Origin: Strigamia acuminata
Lineage: Eukaryota; Arthropoda; Chilopoda; Geophilomorpha; Linotaeniidae
NCBI GenBank assembly: GCA_949358305.1
Contig: OX442314.1
Location: forward strand, 63,993,369 to 64,057,368
DNA: 64,000 bases
Direction of reading: 5' to 3'
Shown here piece after piece: positions 21,701-35,716 of the stretch. Numbering within the stretch: position 1 is the stretch's first letter; each line of letters opens with the position of its first letter. A program made the position numbers and the translations under genes. The notes under the pieces are model-generated. The model worked only from the letters and a program-made list of their open reading frames with translations, made no database searches and was not told the DNA's origin.

Positions 21701-24700
21701 TTAGTCAACACTTCTACAGCCTAGTAAGTTTGCAAAGAATGGCGCTTTAATTTTTAATACGAGGTGAAAAATTAAGAATCAAGTTTGTTTTTTATATCAC
21801 CAGTTTGCTTTAAACGTGTTTCTTTTTCTCTTCCCAACTGGGAATTGCGCACGTTTATCGTAGGTACACGATACGACGGATTCCATTTCGTGCACAGCCA
21901 AAGTAAACCTTTTTTACCAAACGAGTTGAAGTTAATGTTAACTTAGAAGGAGAGACAAGCTGTGACTGATTGACAAATTTATCGAGAATGAGATCTTGGG
22001 TAATGACTATACAGACAAGGTGGAGAGACGGGACGGGAGAATGAGAATGGTATCTATCTATCGTATTGGAAAGTAGAAATGACAGCCACCGCAGTAGCTA
22101 GGCATTAACTTGTTTTGCTTGCAAATGAATGTAATCAGTTGAAGTTCAAACTCGTCATTTCTCTAAAGGATGTGGTTTTCCTCGTCACAAGTCAGACAGA
22201 GTACATCTTTTATGAAATACCTTTCATAAAAGGTATTTACTGTAAGAATGTAAAGAAGAGAAAGAAGTTTGCGTTTAAAGAAGAAATGCATAAACAATTT
22301 TCGCTCAGCTCAGCATTTTTATGATTTTTATCAATTCTTCACATTGATTTAGCACTTACTGTTAGCGGGGAGAGGGAGGTGCGAAGCAAAGTGTGCATTG
22401 TTAGGCGAACGACGAAAGTTTTCTCGGAATTGTTTACAATTTCAAATGAAGGTGGTTGGCGACGGAGAGCTTAAATTCGCACCTTTCACGCACGCGCAGC
22501 CAGTTTCTAACGAAGAAAATAAAACAAAACAAAACAAAATAAGGCAGTGTTAAGCTTAAAGCGCTCGCCCGTCAATAAACAAACATGTGGGAAAATAAAT
22601 GCTAAAATTGCAAACTTGCAACGGCGCTCGGAAGTGTTGATCGTATAAAATAACAAAATGTAATCCCTGCCATTGAAAAAGCGCAGACACAATCGTGTGT
22701 TGCCAACATTAACCTCCCTTGCTCGAAAATAACCCGATATGATGGACTAATCCTGCCACTACCTTCGAGTTAATTACCCGTGCTAGAGAATTCATAAGCC
22801 CGCACGTTCTGAATCGTGTCACGCGCTGTTCGCGCCCCTCCTTGCTTTCCACCCCCTTGCACAAAACAAGCCGACTCGCTAGCTACTATAATGCACCTTA
22901 TTGATTAGGTGGGGCAGCTTCACTGCACAGCTCGCTGCTCGCTGCTCGCCACTGAACTAGCTGTACTGCCATAGCTCTCTCTCTCTCTCTCTCTTTCGCT
23001 TTGCTCTAGCTTCACTTATTATCAGATCAGAGTGCTTTTTTATATTTTTCTTCTTCTCAAAAATGCCCTTTTTTCAAAGTGCTTTAAAAATGGGTGCAGA
23101 TTTGCAAAAGTGAGCATAGTGCAAACTTATGTTTTTTTTTCCTCACCGTTTTTTCTTCTCTGCTCGTGTTTGTGACGTCGTACCCGGAAGTTGCAAGTGA
23201 TGAAATTAATTCTCTCAAGTGCATTGGATGTTTGATGCTGAATTCAAATTGAAATTACTCGAGTACAGTAAGCTTATTTCAATCGAGTCGGATGCCATTT
23301 CCAGCTTTCTTGTAGGGATTCCGGATTCCGCGTTACTATACGGTAGACTTGAGATGAAATCGGTTTGAAAATCGATTAATGCTGGAGCAATGTTACTTTG
23401 AGGTGAAGCATTTCTAGTGCACATGCTAATCAAATCCTCTACGTTGCATTCTAAATCCAGCTCGTATTTTCTTTTCTTGCCCATTTTGATCTGATTTGTT
23501 TCCATCGCTATTGAAAGCGGAAGCGGTATGGCAATGACCGCCCACAAGCTCTCGACCGATGGCACACACTCATTTCTGCTGCACTGAACAAATAAATAAA
23601 ATTACACATGATCGGTTAACAACATCAATACGAGACAGACTGTTCATAATCGTAATCAAATACAGTATTTGTAGGTTTTTATCGTCGCAACAAACGACGA
23701 GATGTTTCTATTTAAAAATGCACCCCTCCCAGCCCACCTCACCTCACCCAAACCAAACATAATGAAATTAGTCGATACTTTATTTTCTAATTCGTCTAGT
23801 CACGTGAAAATGATGGTGGAATTTTACAACGTTTAATGATTAGAATCAAGATGATGATAAAGGGGGAAATTGCAGTAATCATTAAATCCGAGCTGAAATT
23901 AAAAGAAGGAACGAGTCGAGTGGTGTATAAATAAATAGAATGGGGCAAAGAATATAAGCAATGCCGTCCTTTTTTCCCGAATGCTCCTCATTTAATTGCA
24001 CTGGCGAATTTATGACTTAATCAAGGATAAAGCGTGTCGCATGATTTTTTCTCGTTTGTCTTCTTTAGCTTTTATTTAAACCTTTCTTTCCTTTTACCCT
24101 ACGTCCCATACTAGATCTATTTTAGGCCTATTATTTTTTTCCCCTTTAACATGAAATATCGATTATTTATTATCGATGTTTTCTATGCGTAAGCAAATAT
24201 TGAAGTATACAGTTTTTTTTACTAGCTCATTCGGTATTAAACGTATTGATTTTGTTTTAAAATCAATTTATTTGTTTGTGTATTTTTTTTATTTTTTTAT
24301 TTATTTATTTATTTATTTATTTATATACAGATGTTAGAAAACTGTCAAAGGGTTATTAATCACTATACAATTAATTCCATCGAAATTAAACCAATTTTAC
24401 AGTAAATTGCTGATTCAAATTGAAACGTGGTGCAGACAGTGTTAATTTCAAGGATGAATTCCACACCAAACTTTATTTAAGAACACACACACAAAAAAAG
24501 CTGACAACCCTAAGGGTAACAATTAAATCTTTGAGTCAGTTGTCTCAATTATGAAATACAAAAGAAAAACTAAGGGGCTTTCAAAATTTAAACACGAAAA
24601 GAAAAAAAGAAAGCTAAGTACTGTATTAGTAAGATGAAAAATCGGACATGGCCGATCTCTCTCACTTTCTCTCTCTCATTCATTTGAGATTAGACCATGT

Positions 24701-27389
24701 CGAGCGAAATTCTAATTTAAGGCGATAATTGTGAAACAAAAAGAAGAACATGAGTTAGATTTTAATTTGCACTGCCACAATAATCTTGGAATTAATGTTT
24801 TCAAATTTGCTCTCAAATCCGCTTTTAACAATAAGTGCTAATTGCGCTCAATTCAATTAGGCTGCGAAGAAAAAAATGGAGACAACGATACATTTATCAA
24901 CAAAAGCAAGCGAAATGTCGTTCGCGATAATTTGCGCGAATAAAAAGAATTAACAACTATAAAATATTGGATGGTTGTACAAGTTTTCAAGCTTTATGGG
25001 ATTCGCTCATTATTTCGGCTATATTACTCACTCGCTTAACTATCCTATCGATTCAACCTTTTGTCGTATGATGTTCTTCTTTAATGCCAAGTCGATGTCG
25101 ACTGAGAGTCAAGTGTTTGGGCCTAAATGACGAGAGTGCGTAATACGAAACTGCATTCTCGTTTCCCCACATGAAAAAGTTGAGCTCTCCGCTGCTTCAA
25201 ATTCCTTTTCCTAAACAAACCTCGGCATTACGACCAGTCTCGTACCGTTCAAATGTTATTTAAATGGGAGGTTAGGAATTTAATTTTTTTGTTTTTTTTT
25301 GTTTTTTTTTAAAAAGAAAAGAAAGAACAAGTTCCTAAATGAGTTTTCGTTTTTGGATTTTGAATAAATAGTTGAATGTGAAATGGAAGATTTGACTCCT
25401 TCTGAGTTTTCTAATTGGTTTGACGTTTGAGGTCGGTGATGAGCAACATGCAAGGAATCAATCCTATTGATGTGCGGTTTGGTTCCTATATGGCCACTCA
25501 CGTGGATTGCATTTTCTACACGGGACAAACTGAAAAAGAAAACGTAATACACTAATAAATACTCCGTAATAATTAATAATTAGGTAATACCGATAAAGTG
25601 AGTCTTGTTCGCAGTTTTGTTTATACATGTTAAATGTGTAAAGAAGATTAATATCGATGTGCAAGTCGAGACACGTTCCGCCGTTATTCTTAAATAGAAT
25701 ACAAAGTAAAATTCGTAAGCTTACATTGACGTCTCGATGTCAAAACTCGGTTCGTTCACGTATATTTTTTCCTTTTACCCCGTAAAAGTAAACAACGTGA
25801 ACTTACGTACTTCATAGAAGGAGTCTGGGATGTAATTGTTCGTTCTACGATTGAAAATAAAAAGTGCCTAATACACACGAGTTGTTTTAGTGTGATTAAT
25901 TTTGTAGTTGGCAACGGCAGTCTCCGTTTTGATTCATTTTGCTCGTTATTCGTACTGACAGGGCAACATGTTCTTCATTTGTCTAGAAGTTGGTGCGCAT
26001 TTCTCAGCGCCAGCACACTCCGCCCATCTGTTGCCCGCCTGCCTCACTCGCACTAATAACTCTCAAAACAATGCATCAAACCACTGAAATTTGCGAATAC
26101 CGAACGTTTAGCACTCGTCATTTCCACCATTTCCGCCATCTTGTAGTGTCCGCATTAGTGATGGCCTTTTCAGATTAAGCAGTAATTTTTCGCGATAAAT
26201 CGTGTTTTCTTCCTTTTTTTAGGCAATAAATGAAACGGGCGTTTTAAGATGTCGTTTCCGTTTTTTGTCTCCATTATATTCTTATATCTGTAGCGACGAA
26301 ATAAAGTCAGAAGTTGTATTTTTTAATACGTGTAATAAATATGGAAGAGGATTAGTGATTTTTTTTGTTTTTTTTGCTCACTTAAACTGTTTGACATAAA
26401 AATTTAAAAGTTTGATTCTAATCCCTCGTTCTCTTAACTGTACAGACAAGGCACACCTTTTTTGCATGCAATTTTTCTTCTGGCCTGGCAAATGTTTGAT
26501 AAATGCAGAAAAATTCACTTTTGCTTCTAATTAGAGCGTATTGTTCTATATCTATTTCATTCGTAGTTTAGATGGCGAAGTGGCGGGCAATAAATAGAGG
26601 CAATTTGCTCGGTTCAAATCAGCGCTGCGTTAAAACTCATTGCATTCCGCACGTCTCTTTAATTCTTTTCTCACGTTGAATTTCACCGCCCCTTTTTTTA
26701 CAAAGGAGGAGATTTCGAATGAAAATGGCCGATTACTATTTTATGTATTAGCTCCATTAATGGCAAATAAAGGGTGGCATTTAAAATTGAAATTCAAAAT
26801 GGAGTTTGCATTATTATTTTCATTTTTATTTATTTTTTTATTTTTTTTGTTTTTTTTGGTTTGTTGTTGATGCTTGAGACCGCTTAGTTATTAGAGTAGG
26901 CGTGGTTGGATCTTCTGGCGCCCTGTTCTAATGAAAGAAAGAAGGAATTGAATGTGTTGCCAGTTTGAAATTCGATATGGACAAGTATCGTTTAAATTAT
27001 TCAAATATTCGATTTTTCTTTGCAATAGTTTTTCATTCAAAAATGGAGCAATTTTAAACATTAAATGTATTAAAATCGATATTTTAAGCATGGATCTAAG
27101 GTAACATGATTTGAATTTAAAAAAATATATTTTTGGGTTAACAAAAAGGAAAAAGAAAACACACTCGCACCAAGAGCTCATTTTTAATCGTAGGAAAAAT
27201 AAAAAGGAGAAATGCGTGGAAAAAATTTGTGGCGTAAATAATATATCGGTTCGTTGCATCGATTTCAATTTTTGGTTAATGTAAGTTTAATTTTAATTTC
27301 AAAAAGTGTGTTGTTTCGATTGGAATTGGTGTGGCTGAACGTTTATTGTTTACTACCTTTGTGCGGAATGGGAGTTAATCGTGTTTTTC
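16925..27389. other. Presumed intron, no exon seen
   Basis: Mostly AT-rich unique-looking sequence. Simple repeats: ATTTT/ATTT at 18741-18788, CT at 22974-22994, TTTA at 24281-24324, T-rich with G interruptions at 25285-25312. A partial direct duplication (a GATAGAAAC word followed by T- and A-runs) occurs near 17107-17150 and 17292-17330. A 116-codon minus-strand frame at 23215-23565 has ordinary amino-acid composition but no recognisable domain. I saw no transposon ends here apart from those near 17570-17600. Confidence 0.45.
26133..26142 (-). promoter_or_regulatory. YY1-like motif AAGATGGCGG
   Basis: The plus strand reads CCGCCATCTT. The same 10-mer occurs exactly at 32861-32870 and 49138-49147, with one-base variants at 39493, 40550 and 43185. 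YY1 is the known reader of this word in animals; use here is inferred only. Confidence 0.35.
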
Positions 27390-27403
27390 GTTGTCATAGC
27401 AAC
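27390..27403. promoter_or_regulatory. RFX X-box-like palindrome
   Basis: GTTGTCATAGCAAC matches the RFX palindrome GTTGCCATGGCAAC with two transitions and keeps both half-sites and the central AT. Two further X-boxes lie at 52415 and 52489. Confidence 0.5.
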
Positions 27404-28329
27404 GTGCAAAAAGCTTGGAAGAAAAGAGAAATGGCCAAGGCAATTGTGCAAATGGGTGGAGCCAAGCAGTTTCATTTTGTGGTCTCGAATTGCATTTTAC
27501 CTTGCTTCATACCATTTTTTTTTTGCATCTCCGTGCTTTTATTGTTGACAAAATGGCTCTTGCAATGCTACAAACCCCAATTTATTTTCCGCTTAGTTAA
27601 ATTTTCAACAGATAAAGTCTAAAATATTTTGCCACTTTAAATAAGGCTAACCGTTTTCTGGGAATAATAATAATCCGAGCTTGAACCGGCGCATTTTGGT
27701 TGAAATTGTGAGCCATTTCCTTATAGCCCGGCCCATCCTCTTTTGTTTTTCGTATGTGAAAGGTGAACACTCTTTCGCGGCACTTTGTGAACGCTTTGCC
27801 CAGTCCATTGTGTTTTATGACGTCATCCGCTTCGTTGCTGATTCCACAGACGTCCCTAGGATTTCGCTTTGACACTTCATCAGTGGCTTGATCTGGTGTG
27901 ACCACCTCGCTGGGACTATCATTCAATCCACAGTAAAAGAAAAAAAAGAAAAGCGCCAAAACCCCAACTTCTCTTCTCTTCTCTTCTCTTCTCTTCTCTT
28001 CTCTTCTCACTCGAAGCTAACTAGGTCGCCAGACGCGCCACCAAAGGGTTATCAAATAAATATCTGATTATTTCTCTCTCACACTCATCCGCCCCCTGAC
28101 CCACACCCAGGTGAGTGAGGTGTTGCATGCTGGAACTCATACTGCAAGGTCAAACTTAACTTCTTTTCTTTTTTTTTAAGCTTATACTTGTACGTGGTTG
28201 GGTTGGAGGGTTAAATAGTGTTGATGAGATGAAATGTGCAGGATAAATGAGTATGGCGTGTATAATTGTCAGGCGTGTACAGGTGTCGTAATTGGAATGT
28301 CGCAAATTGTGCTGATGGGTGAGAGACAC

Positions 28330-28360
<31 letters not shown>

Positions 28361-31300
28361 CGTGGAATTTCTTGTCTTCACCTGATTAATTCAGGATTCG
28401 CTTTTGTCCCGGGGTTGGTGTGAATCACCTCGTATACTAAAGTGTCTGCAAGATATTTGCATTTATTAGTGACCTACGTAAAAGTAAACTGGTGGATATG
28501 TGTTTGAATTGGAAAAATCTCTAGAAATAGGCAGTAATGCATGCTGGAAGGGTGCTCGGCAGAAACTGAAACTAGGTTTAGGTTTTACAGTACATACATT
28601 GCAGTTAAATTCTTTAGTTTACTAAATGTATTAAGTAAGTTCAATCTATGTCCACGAACTCTGATGCACTGTGCGCATCGTGTGGGCTTTTTTTGTATAT
28701 AGCTGTACAGGATGGGTTCAGAAGAGTGGAGGATTGAACAGATGTTGAATAAATTCATAAATCGTAATCATGTTCCTTGTCACGCAATTACTGGATTTGT
28801 TAAATTTTAATCTCAAAGCATTCATTGTGCTGAGAGATGTTTGAAAAGCGCATTTTATTGATTTTCCCGATAAATATCAATGGAAATTGCATTAAAATAA
28901 AATAATATACTGTACTGGTAAATACACTAAATGACCTTTTCGAATTGCCAAAATTCGGAAACTTCAATCGTTCTGATTCTGAATGATTTAATGAATTTAT
29001 CGGTTTCAACATGGACTATTTAAACAGAAATATTTTTTTATGAAAAGAAGAGGGCATTAAACAGATGCATAATTTGACACTGACGTGTTCAAATTCAAAT
29101 ACCTCAGCTGGCAAACTTATCAGTGATATTTAGGGTGTAAGGTTAGCAATGACGAGGGGTGGGTAAAAGAGGGTTCTCCTCGAGCTTATACATATTCGAC
29201 TTAGAACATGACCTTCAGAATTGAACGTGGTGGGGGGCTGGGGCTGCCACGCTGTAATAAAAGTTATTCGAAATATTTTTCTAAAATTGTTGTATGTGAA
29301 AGAATGCACAATTTTGCAGAAAAATTGTCCCGTACCGTAGTTGTTGTCACAAATCTGGTTTAATTTTAAAGGAAAATTCGAAGCCGTATCACGAGGTGTG
29401 CACTCAATTGATAAATCAACTGCATCTTTTATTGTGGGTTGCAGGGCAATTAAAGAGCGCTCAGTTGAAGCTTACTTGGCGTCAATATCCTGAGATCTGA
29501 GTATTTACCCGTACCTGCGTACGGCTATTACTTATCGGTTGATCCCTAGTCGAGCGAGACAGTCATAAAACAGCCTGTTTTTGTCATACAGGTCTTACCA
29601 CACGTTAGGCTTATCTTTTTGTTAGTTGCCTCTCTATTGTCGCTTTAAGAGGTGCACTTGAAAGTACAAGTCTTATAAAAGGTAGTCACGGTGTGAACCT
29701 GACTATTTTTCATCTTGTGACAGTGATGTGTGGCTTGTAGGGTTTTTCAAAGTGAAATGAAGTCAGTCAGCTGTAGGGGTGCAAGTGGGGTTCTCTCTCT
29801 CTCTTCTTTTACCACGTAGCTTCATTTGGAGGCTATTGTTGTGTGCAGGTTTGGTGTGGTGTGGTGTGGAATGGTATGGTATGGTATGGATTTGAGTGAG
29901 ATGAGATGGTATGGGCATGCGGCTTTAATGTCAACAAGTGTTGGCACAAACCACAATTAGATGGAATTGATTCTAATTGCTCAATAAACGGGGATTATAA
30001 TCAGATGAAGAGAAGGGAACACAAATATTGCACTAATGAATTTAAATAGTGATAATCATCGTCATCAACATGACCCGCTATCATGATCTTGTTGCATGCA
30101 ACAGCTGCCAGTTGCCACTAAAGTCATTTGCAAGAGACCACCAGAGCTTTATCAAGTGGTCAGTCTGTTTAAGCGCCACCACACCTCCTGCCTTCCTTCC
30201 TTCCCCTACTACTCTCCGGCCACGGCCCCGGCCCCGGCCAGGCCTGGCTCGCTCTCTATGCTCCGTTTCTTTTCAGGTATAGAAAACCTCCCCTCGGAAA
30301 ACCAGGTGTGCGTTCAATACAACTGCATGAAAACAGAACAGACAATATTGACGCATAAACTGCGAATGTACGCTTGACTTAAGTTGCAAGTATGCGACTT
30401 GAATACCTAGTTAGGGCTATCAAACTTGTTGTTCATCCACAATTCCGTTCGATTGAGCTCGGATCGTGCTACGTACATCGAGAAAATGATATTTTTCTAT
30501 GACCTCATGTCGAACGATTCACAATAATGACATCAATTCTCAATGTCAAGTTGTTATGTCGATATTAACGATCTCATATTCAATGAATTTAAGCACGCAC
30601 GATTTAATATTTAGAAATTTCTTGCTGTCAAATAATTGCAAAGTTTCACACCTATGTACTAGAAAACTTTGAACAATTTTTCGTCCAACTTATTTCTTCT
30701 TGAATATTTTCTTGATTTCCACTTATTAATATTTAAAATATACGCTGGGGGAAGAAAAAAAGATGCAGTGATAAATTAGGAGCATCCATCCCATCCCATC
30801 CCATCCCATTCCACCTGATGTAATATGTAAATATGTATTAAGTTAGGGAAAGGCCATTGACCTTTTCCTTTGGCATTAGGCTTAATGTAGTGGAGTTGAC
30901 GAAGCCTTAGGCCGGTTAGGTAACGTTAAGGAAAAGTCTGAGTTTGAACTACTGATTTTTGTGCCGCACTATGGAGACGAGTGAAGTGAGTTTTGCGATT
31001 TTCCAACCTTGCGGCTATGACTTGAAATGTGGTGTGACCCTGAACAGACAGGTGAGGTACTCACCAGGGGAGATTGCAATAGCCGCAGGCCCGACTTTGA
31101 GGGTTCCTTGAATTCAGGCGTGAAGAATATTAGGCCTAAGCCACCCTCCCTTCTCCACCTCAAACTTACTTTTTCTCACTCTGCGCACCAACTCTCAACT
31201 CGTACTGTGCCTCCCACCTTCACTTTTTACACCGGGTTTGTTTCGTCCTCATTGCACACTCGCACTGTATTCACACCGCTTGATTGGTGACCGAAGGAGG

Positions 31301-34300
31301 ACATGTTTTTTCTTTATTTTTCATTTTTTTTTGCCTTCTTTCGTTTAAACCGAAACAAAGAAAGGGATTCCTCCCTCCCTCCTTTCCTCGCTCCCTGTTT
31401 TCTCAGGTTGTTATCTTGATGTGCTAATTTTGTCTTGGATTTTCATTTTTTTTATTTTCTTATTTGGGTGAACTGAAAGCAATAAAACGTTCGTCTTTGT
31501 GGGTGGTATTGCTAGAATTGCATTTGTATCAGAAACACTGGAATGTGTTGATAAAAAATATTTTTTGTTCCTTTCTTTCTTTCTAATTGAGCTTTTGAAT
31601 TTGGAAAAATGTCGAAATGTGTTACAGCGTCATGTTGTGGTATGTTTTTCTCGGATTTGTAAGTTAGTGTTGAAAGTGACACCTACGTGTAGCTTTGCAG
31701 TTAGACAATGGGCCACCTTTTCGCTCAACCTAAGTGTTACTCAGGAAACAAAAGTAGGAAATGATCTCATAACTATTCATAATGTGCTGGCCATTGTTAT
31801 GCACGTTGTTGCTAGATTTGGATTACGAGATAGGCTCCTCATCTTTCCACAAATAGGTACATTTTTTTAAGGCCGTGTACAAGTTGTGTAGAAATTAAAT
31901 TTCTTTTCATCAGTCTTAAGAAGGTTCGGGATTTTTTTTCCCACAATATTGTCATCTTTGCATTTTTTTTTTTTATATTTTTTAAGTTTCGTTAAAATTT
32001 TTTCATGTTGTGTATAAAACCAGTGAAATCAAAAATATTTCTCATCATTTATAATTGAACTGTTTAGTACAAGTAAATGCTGAACTGCAATTTCTACTTC
32101 TATTTTTTGTCAATAGCTTATCGATATTTATGTCAGTAGTTAATTTATATTCGAGCAAGTTGTTAATCAATATTTTTGTCTCGATAATTTCCCCTACAAA
32201 ATTTCAAATTCAATCGATTTAATTTTTTTTTTTTGCTAAGTTCTTCTTTGTTATCTTTTCTTTAAAAAATCCATATCTTTCCTTTCATAAAAATATCGAT
32301 ACTTTTCGGAAAAAAAAAATCGATACTTATCAGAAAAAAAATTGATACTTTCTGAAAAAACTTGTTAGACTACTTTCAGAAAAAAATTGGGAGATTTTCA
32401 GAAAAAACATATTATGCTTTTCATTTACAAAATCAATGCCATAATTTTTTCAATTAATACTTTAATTTCAAAATCGATACATTTCAATAATTTGAAAAAC
32501 GATTTATTTTTTATCTATTCAGTCCATATTGTTTTGTATTTAGGTTAAAAATGTTGCTAAATGAAAATGAGCAATGCAAATGAAAATTTTTGAAAACTTT
32601 ATTTTTTTCGTTTTGCCTGATTTAGGCATGGAAAACTTTTGTGAAAGCACTCAAGTTTTCCAAGTTGAATTCAGTTGGGATATTGCAGCATCAGTAAATA
32701 TGCATAAATGTCCGAGTTTATTTGCATGTAGTCCTGACAAAGAGACTCCAATGTGGACACAAGGGAAAATTGCAAGACCCTAGAGGAGTCTCGCGAGTTG
32801 AGAAAAAAATAGGGAGAGGAATGGGGGTGAGTGGAGTTGAGTGAGTGTTTTATGGTCGAGAAGATGGCGGGTCTCTCTCTCTCTCTCCCTCTTTCTCCTT
32901 TTCTTGCGCTCAAGGAAAGGGCCTTTTGAGCTGACACGGGAATAATTCTTGGCCAGTTTCATTTTGCTTCCATACGTGTAGTCTATAGGGGCCACGTTAT
33001 GCAGGGTTTGGTTTGGGCTAGGGAGTAATGGAATGGCATGGAAAGGAAAGGATAGGAAAGGAAAGGAAAGGCATGGCTTGGTATGGCGATGGCGTCACAA
33101 ATCGTTGCGACGTCTGTTTGAAAGGCCAAATAGGCCTGCTTGCTTTCCTTCCCTTTGCTTCTTCTTTGCTGTTGCAGTGTTGATGGACGGATATTATGAA
33201 TAAAATATACACCGGTACTTAAGAAGATAGGGGAGAAAAAAGGAAAATGGCTGCCGTTTGGGGAAGAAAAAAGTGAATGGCGAGTGTGCAGTAAATATTT
33301 TATTACACTTTCCTATATGAAAATAAATAAAAATAAATAAAAATAAATAAAAATCGGTTTGCGTTTGGGAAAGAAATTGACAAAAAAAGGTTGTAATTTG
33401 CAAGTATTTTTTCTGCGCGTTTTTGTTGCATCAGAGGTTTTGGTTGGAATGTTGTCGCGACTAACTTGTTGCTGATGAGTTTGTGATGAGCTATTTAAAA
33501 TATGCAGCAAAATGAAGCGAAAAAAGGTGTGTTTGTTTGGCAATGATGTAAGAAACTAATTTTTGTCATGTTCAACCAATATTAGAATGAGAATGTAATT
33601 TATTTGTTGAAAGTTGGAGCGGAGCACAGACAATAAAGAAAGGCATTCATTCATTCATTCATTCATTCATTCATTCATTTATTCTGGTGTCGAGTTAAAC
33701 TTGGGCCTGCCTGCCTGCCTGTAGTTGAGCATAAGCACAAGCGGAAGTGGCGAAACCACCATTTTGTGCGCGTGACAACTCTATCTCGAGTGTAATTATA
33801 GGCTGCGAGTGAAATGACAAGGCTGAAAATTCGGCAATAAAAATTCCTCGAATTTCAATTGCATCTTGCCATTTTGCGAAATGAATACCAGATTTGTTTC
33901 TTTCCTTCTCCTCCTCCTCGGCTCGCAACTGGTGCCATAAGCCTATTTTGACCCTGCGCACACAAAGGCGCCTTTGATGATGTGCGGTTTCAAGACAGGC
34001 ATGGCGAAGGGGATGGGAAGGAGGGAGGGAGGAAGGGAGTGAGTTGCTCGACTGCGAATATCCTGGGGCAAGTTTCTTACCCTCTTCACACCATTATCAC
34101 TTAGCCTCTCGTGCAGGCCCTTCTTTTATTCGCACTTTATTAAGTGTCTCTTCTTTAGTCAAGGTTGCAACTTTTTGAGGTTTTTCGGGGGATAAAAGAA
34201 AAGAAGGAAAGGAAGGAAGGAAGTAAGCAAAGCAACTCGAGTTTCTGGTTGAGGGTTATTTACGGTTAAGTTTAAGTGGTTATTCGCTTTTCAATGGGGC

Positions 34301-34360
34301 AAACTTGAACTCAAGAAAATGTATAAACAATACGCCGATCTCTATGTATTTGCATTTATC

Positions 34361-34393
<33 letters not shown>

Positions 34394-35494
34394 TAATTTT
34401 TACCTAATTAAATCGATATTTGTCATTTTTCTAAACTGCAATGTTGTTTTTGGAGATTGGTTTTTAAATTTAAATTTTTCTTTTTTGCCTAATCTGCTAA
34501 AGTGCTCGGACTAAAAGTGTCACATTATTTCTCAAGTTTAAAATCCATTATGCAAATTATTAACACCAATCTCGAGGCAGCACCTTCCTTCCTTCCATTC
34601 CTCTTCTCGGTCTCCCTCCCTTGCACTTGCACGCTTCTTGTTTTACCATTCTTTTAATCCGATTGGCGGCGGCAAAGTAGAGAATAGAGATGGGTATAGA
34701 GTAGAGGGGGTCGGAATTGTCCAATATGATATTTTATGTGTTAACATTGTTATGGCTGCATGTATAAGCGAATTAGTGTAAACATTAAAGCTCAGTTTTC
34801 ACGCGAGATTAGGTCTATTTAAAAGCATCTGTTTTATTCATGTACAAGTTAGATGCAATTTGTAAGGATAATCACTTTTCTTTCTCAACGTTTCCTATGA
34901 ATTGTTCATAAATCAGATGCATATTTCAGAGGCCAATAGGATTAAAAATAAGCGATGTGATGTAAGCTTTTAGGCCTAATAATTATAAAATAATAGCTAC
35001 AACAACAACAATAGTTGATAAACTGACGCTGGGAACTGCTGCGTGTTTATCTTGAAAAATGACAAAATGAATCCTAATTCATTTACTCGAGTTGTGCAGT
35101 TATTTTTGTTGGTAACCTCCTCTTTCCAGTTGTAAATCTTCCTTTTTCTATTTCTTCTTTCTCAACCATAGATTTAAATTTTGAGATTTGACAGCAGGTG
35201 GCCTGGAGGGCAACAGGATGCCATGATATTTTGACGCATATGAAATTCCGAACGCCCCCCTTCGTTTCGTTTCGTTTCGTTTCGTTTCTTTTCCTTTCTT
35301 TTCTTTTCTTCTCGTTTCATTTTTCACTCGCGATCGAGAGTTATAATCTAATCTAATCTAAACAACGTATGAATTGTGCAGATTCGATGGTATTTTGAGT
35401 GCCCACGTTAAATACTTGAATAGTATAGCACACCACCACTTTTTTTATTCTTTCTTTATTCTTTCTTTCCTTCCTTCTTTTTCTAATGTTTAGC
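27404..35494. other. Presumed intron rich in microsatellites, no exon seen
   Basis: Repeats: TTCTC 27968-28007, GA 28334-28359, GGTGT/GGTAT 29852-29889, CCCAT 30785-30811, GGAAA 33039-33071, AAAT-type 33320-33354, CATT 33643-33680, GCCT about 33706-33721, a 28-base A-run 34366-34393, TTTCG 35261-35287. Positions 32220-32480 hold several repeats of the phrase CAGAAAAAA plus ATCGATACTT-like words. A 137-codon minus frame at 27597-28010 is partly made of the TTCTC repeat. None of these frames shows a domain. Confidence 0.5.
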
Positions 35495-35586
35495 CGGAGC
35501 GTGACTCACCTTTTACTTTTCCCCTTTAACTTTAATTTCCAAATCCTTGCTCATTTTCTAACTGGCTCACGCTCCGTCTAACGGGA
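35495..35586. promoter_or_regulatory. 10-bp inverted repeat upstream of a candidate exon
   Basis: CGGAGCGTGA (35495-35504) and TCACGCTCCG (35577-35586) are perfect inverted copies separated by 72 bp, starting about 220 bp before the candidate exon at 35717. They could be paired binding sites for a dimeric factor or an old foldback end. Confidence 0.3.
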
Positions 35587-35716
35587 AATTTAGAAAGGAA
35601 GCTGCTGACCACACTGCGCTTTTACTTTTTGACCAAACGACTTGGTTTTTCTCCTTCAATCTGCAGTCGAAAGACGTCGCACTTGAAAGCAGTAACCACT
35701 CTCTTTATCTAGTCTG

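Noticed and set aside
23215-23565. 116-codon minus frame with balanced composition
   Set aside because: No recognisable domain or signal and no neighbouring exons; kept out of the gene list.
31050-31090. Resemblance to the U1 snRNA 5' end (GTACTCACCAGGGGAGAT)
   Set aside because: Only about 18 bases align loosely; the rest of U1, including the Sm site and stem loops, is absent.
34366-34393. 28-base A-run as a retroposon tail
   Set aside because: The upstream sequence has no SINE, LINE or processed-gene features and no flanking duplication was seen.
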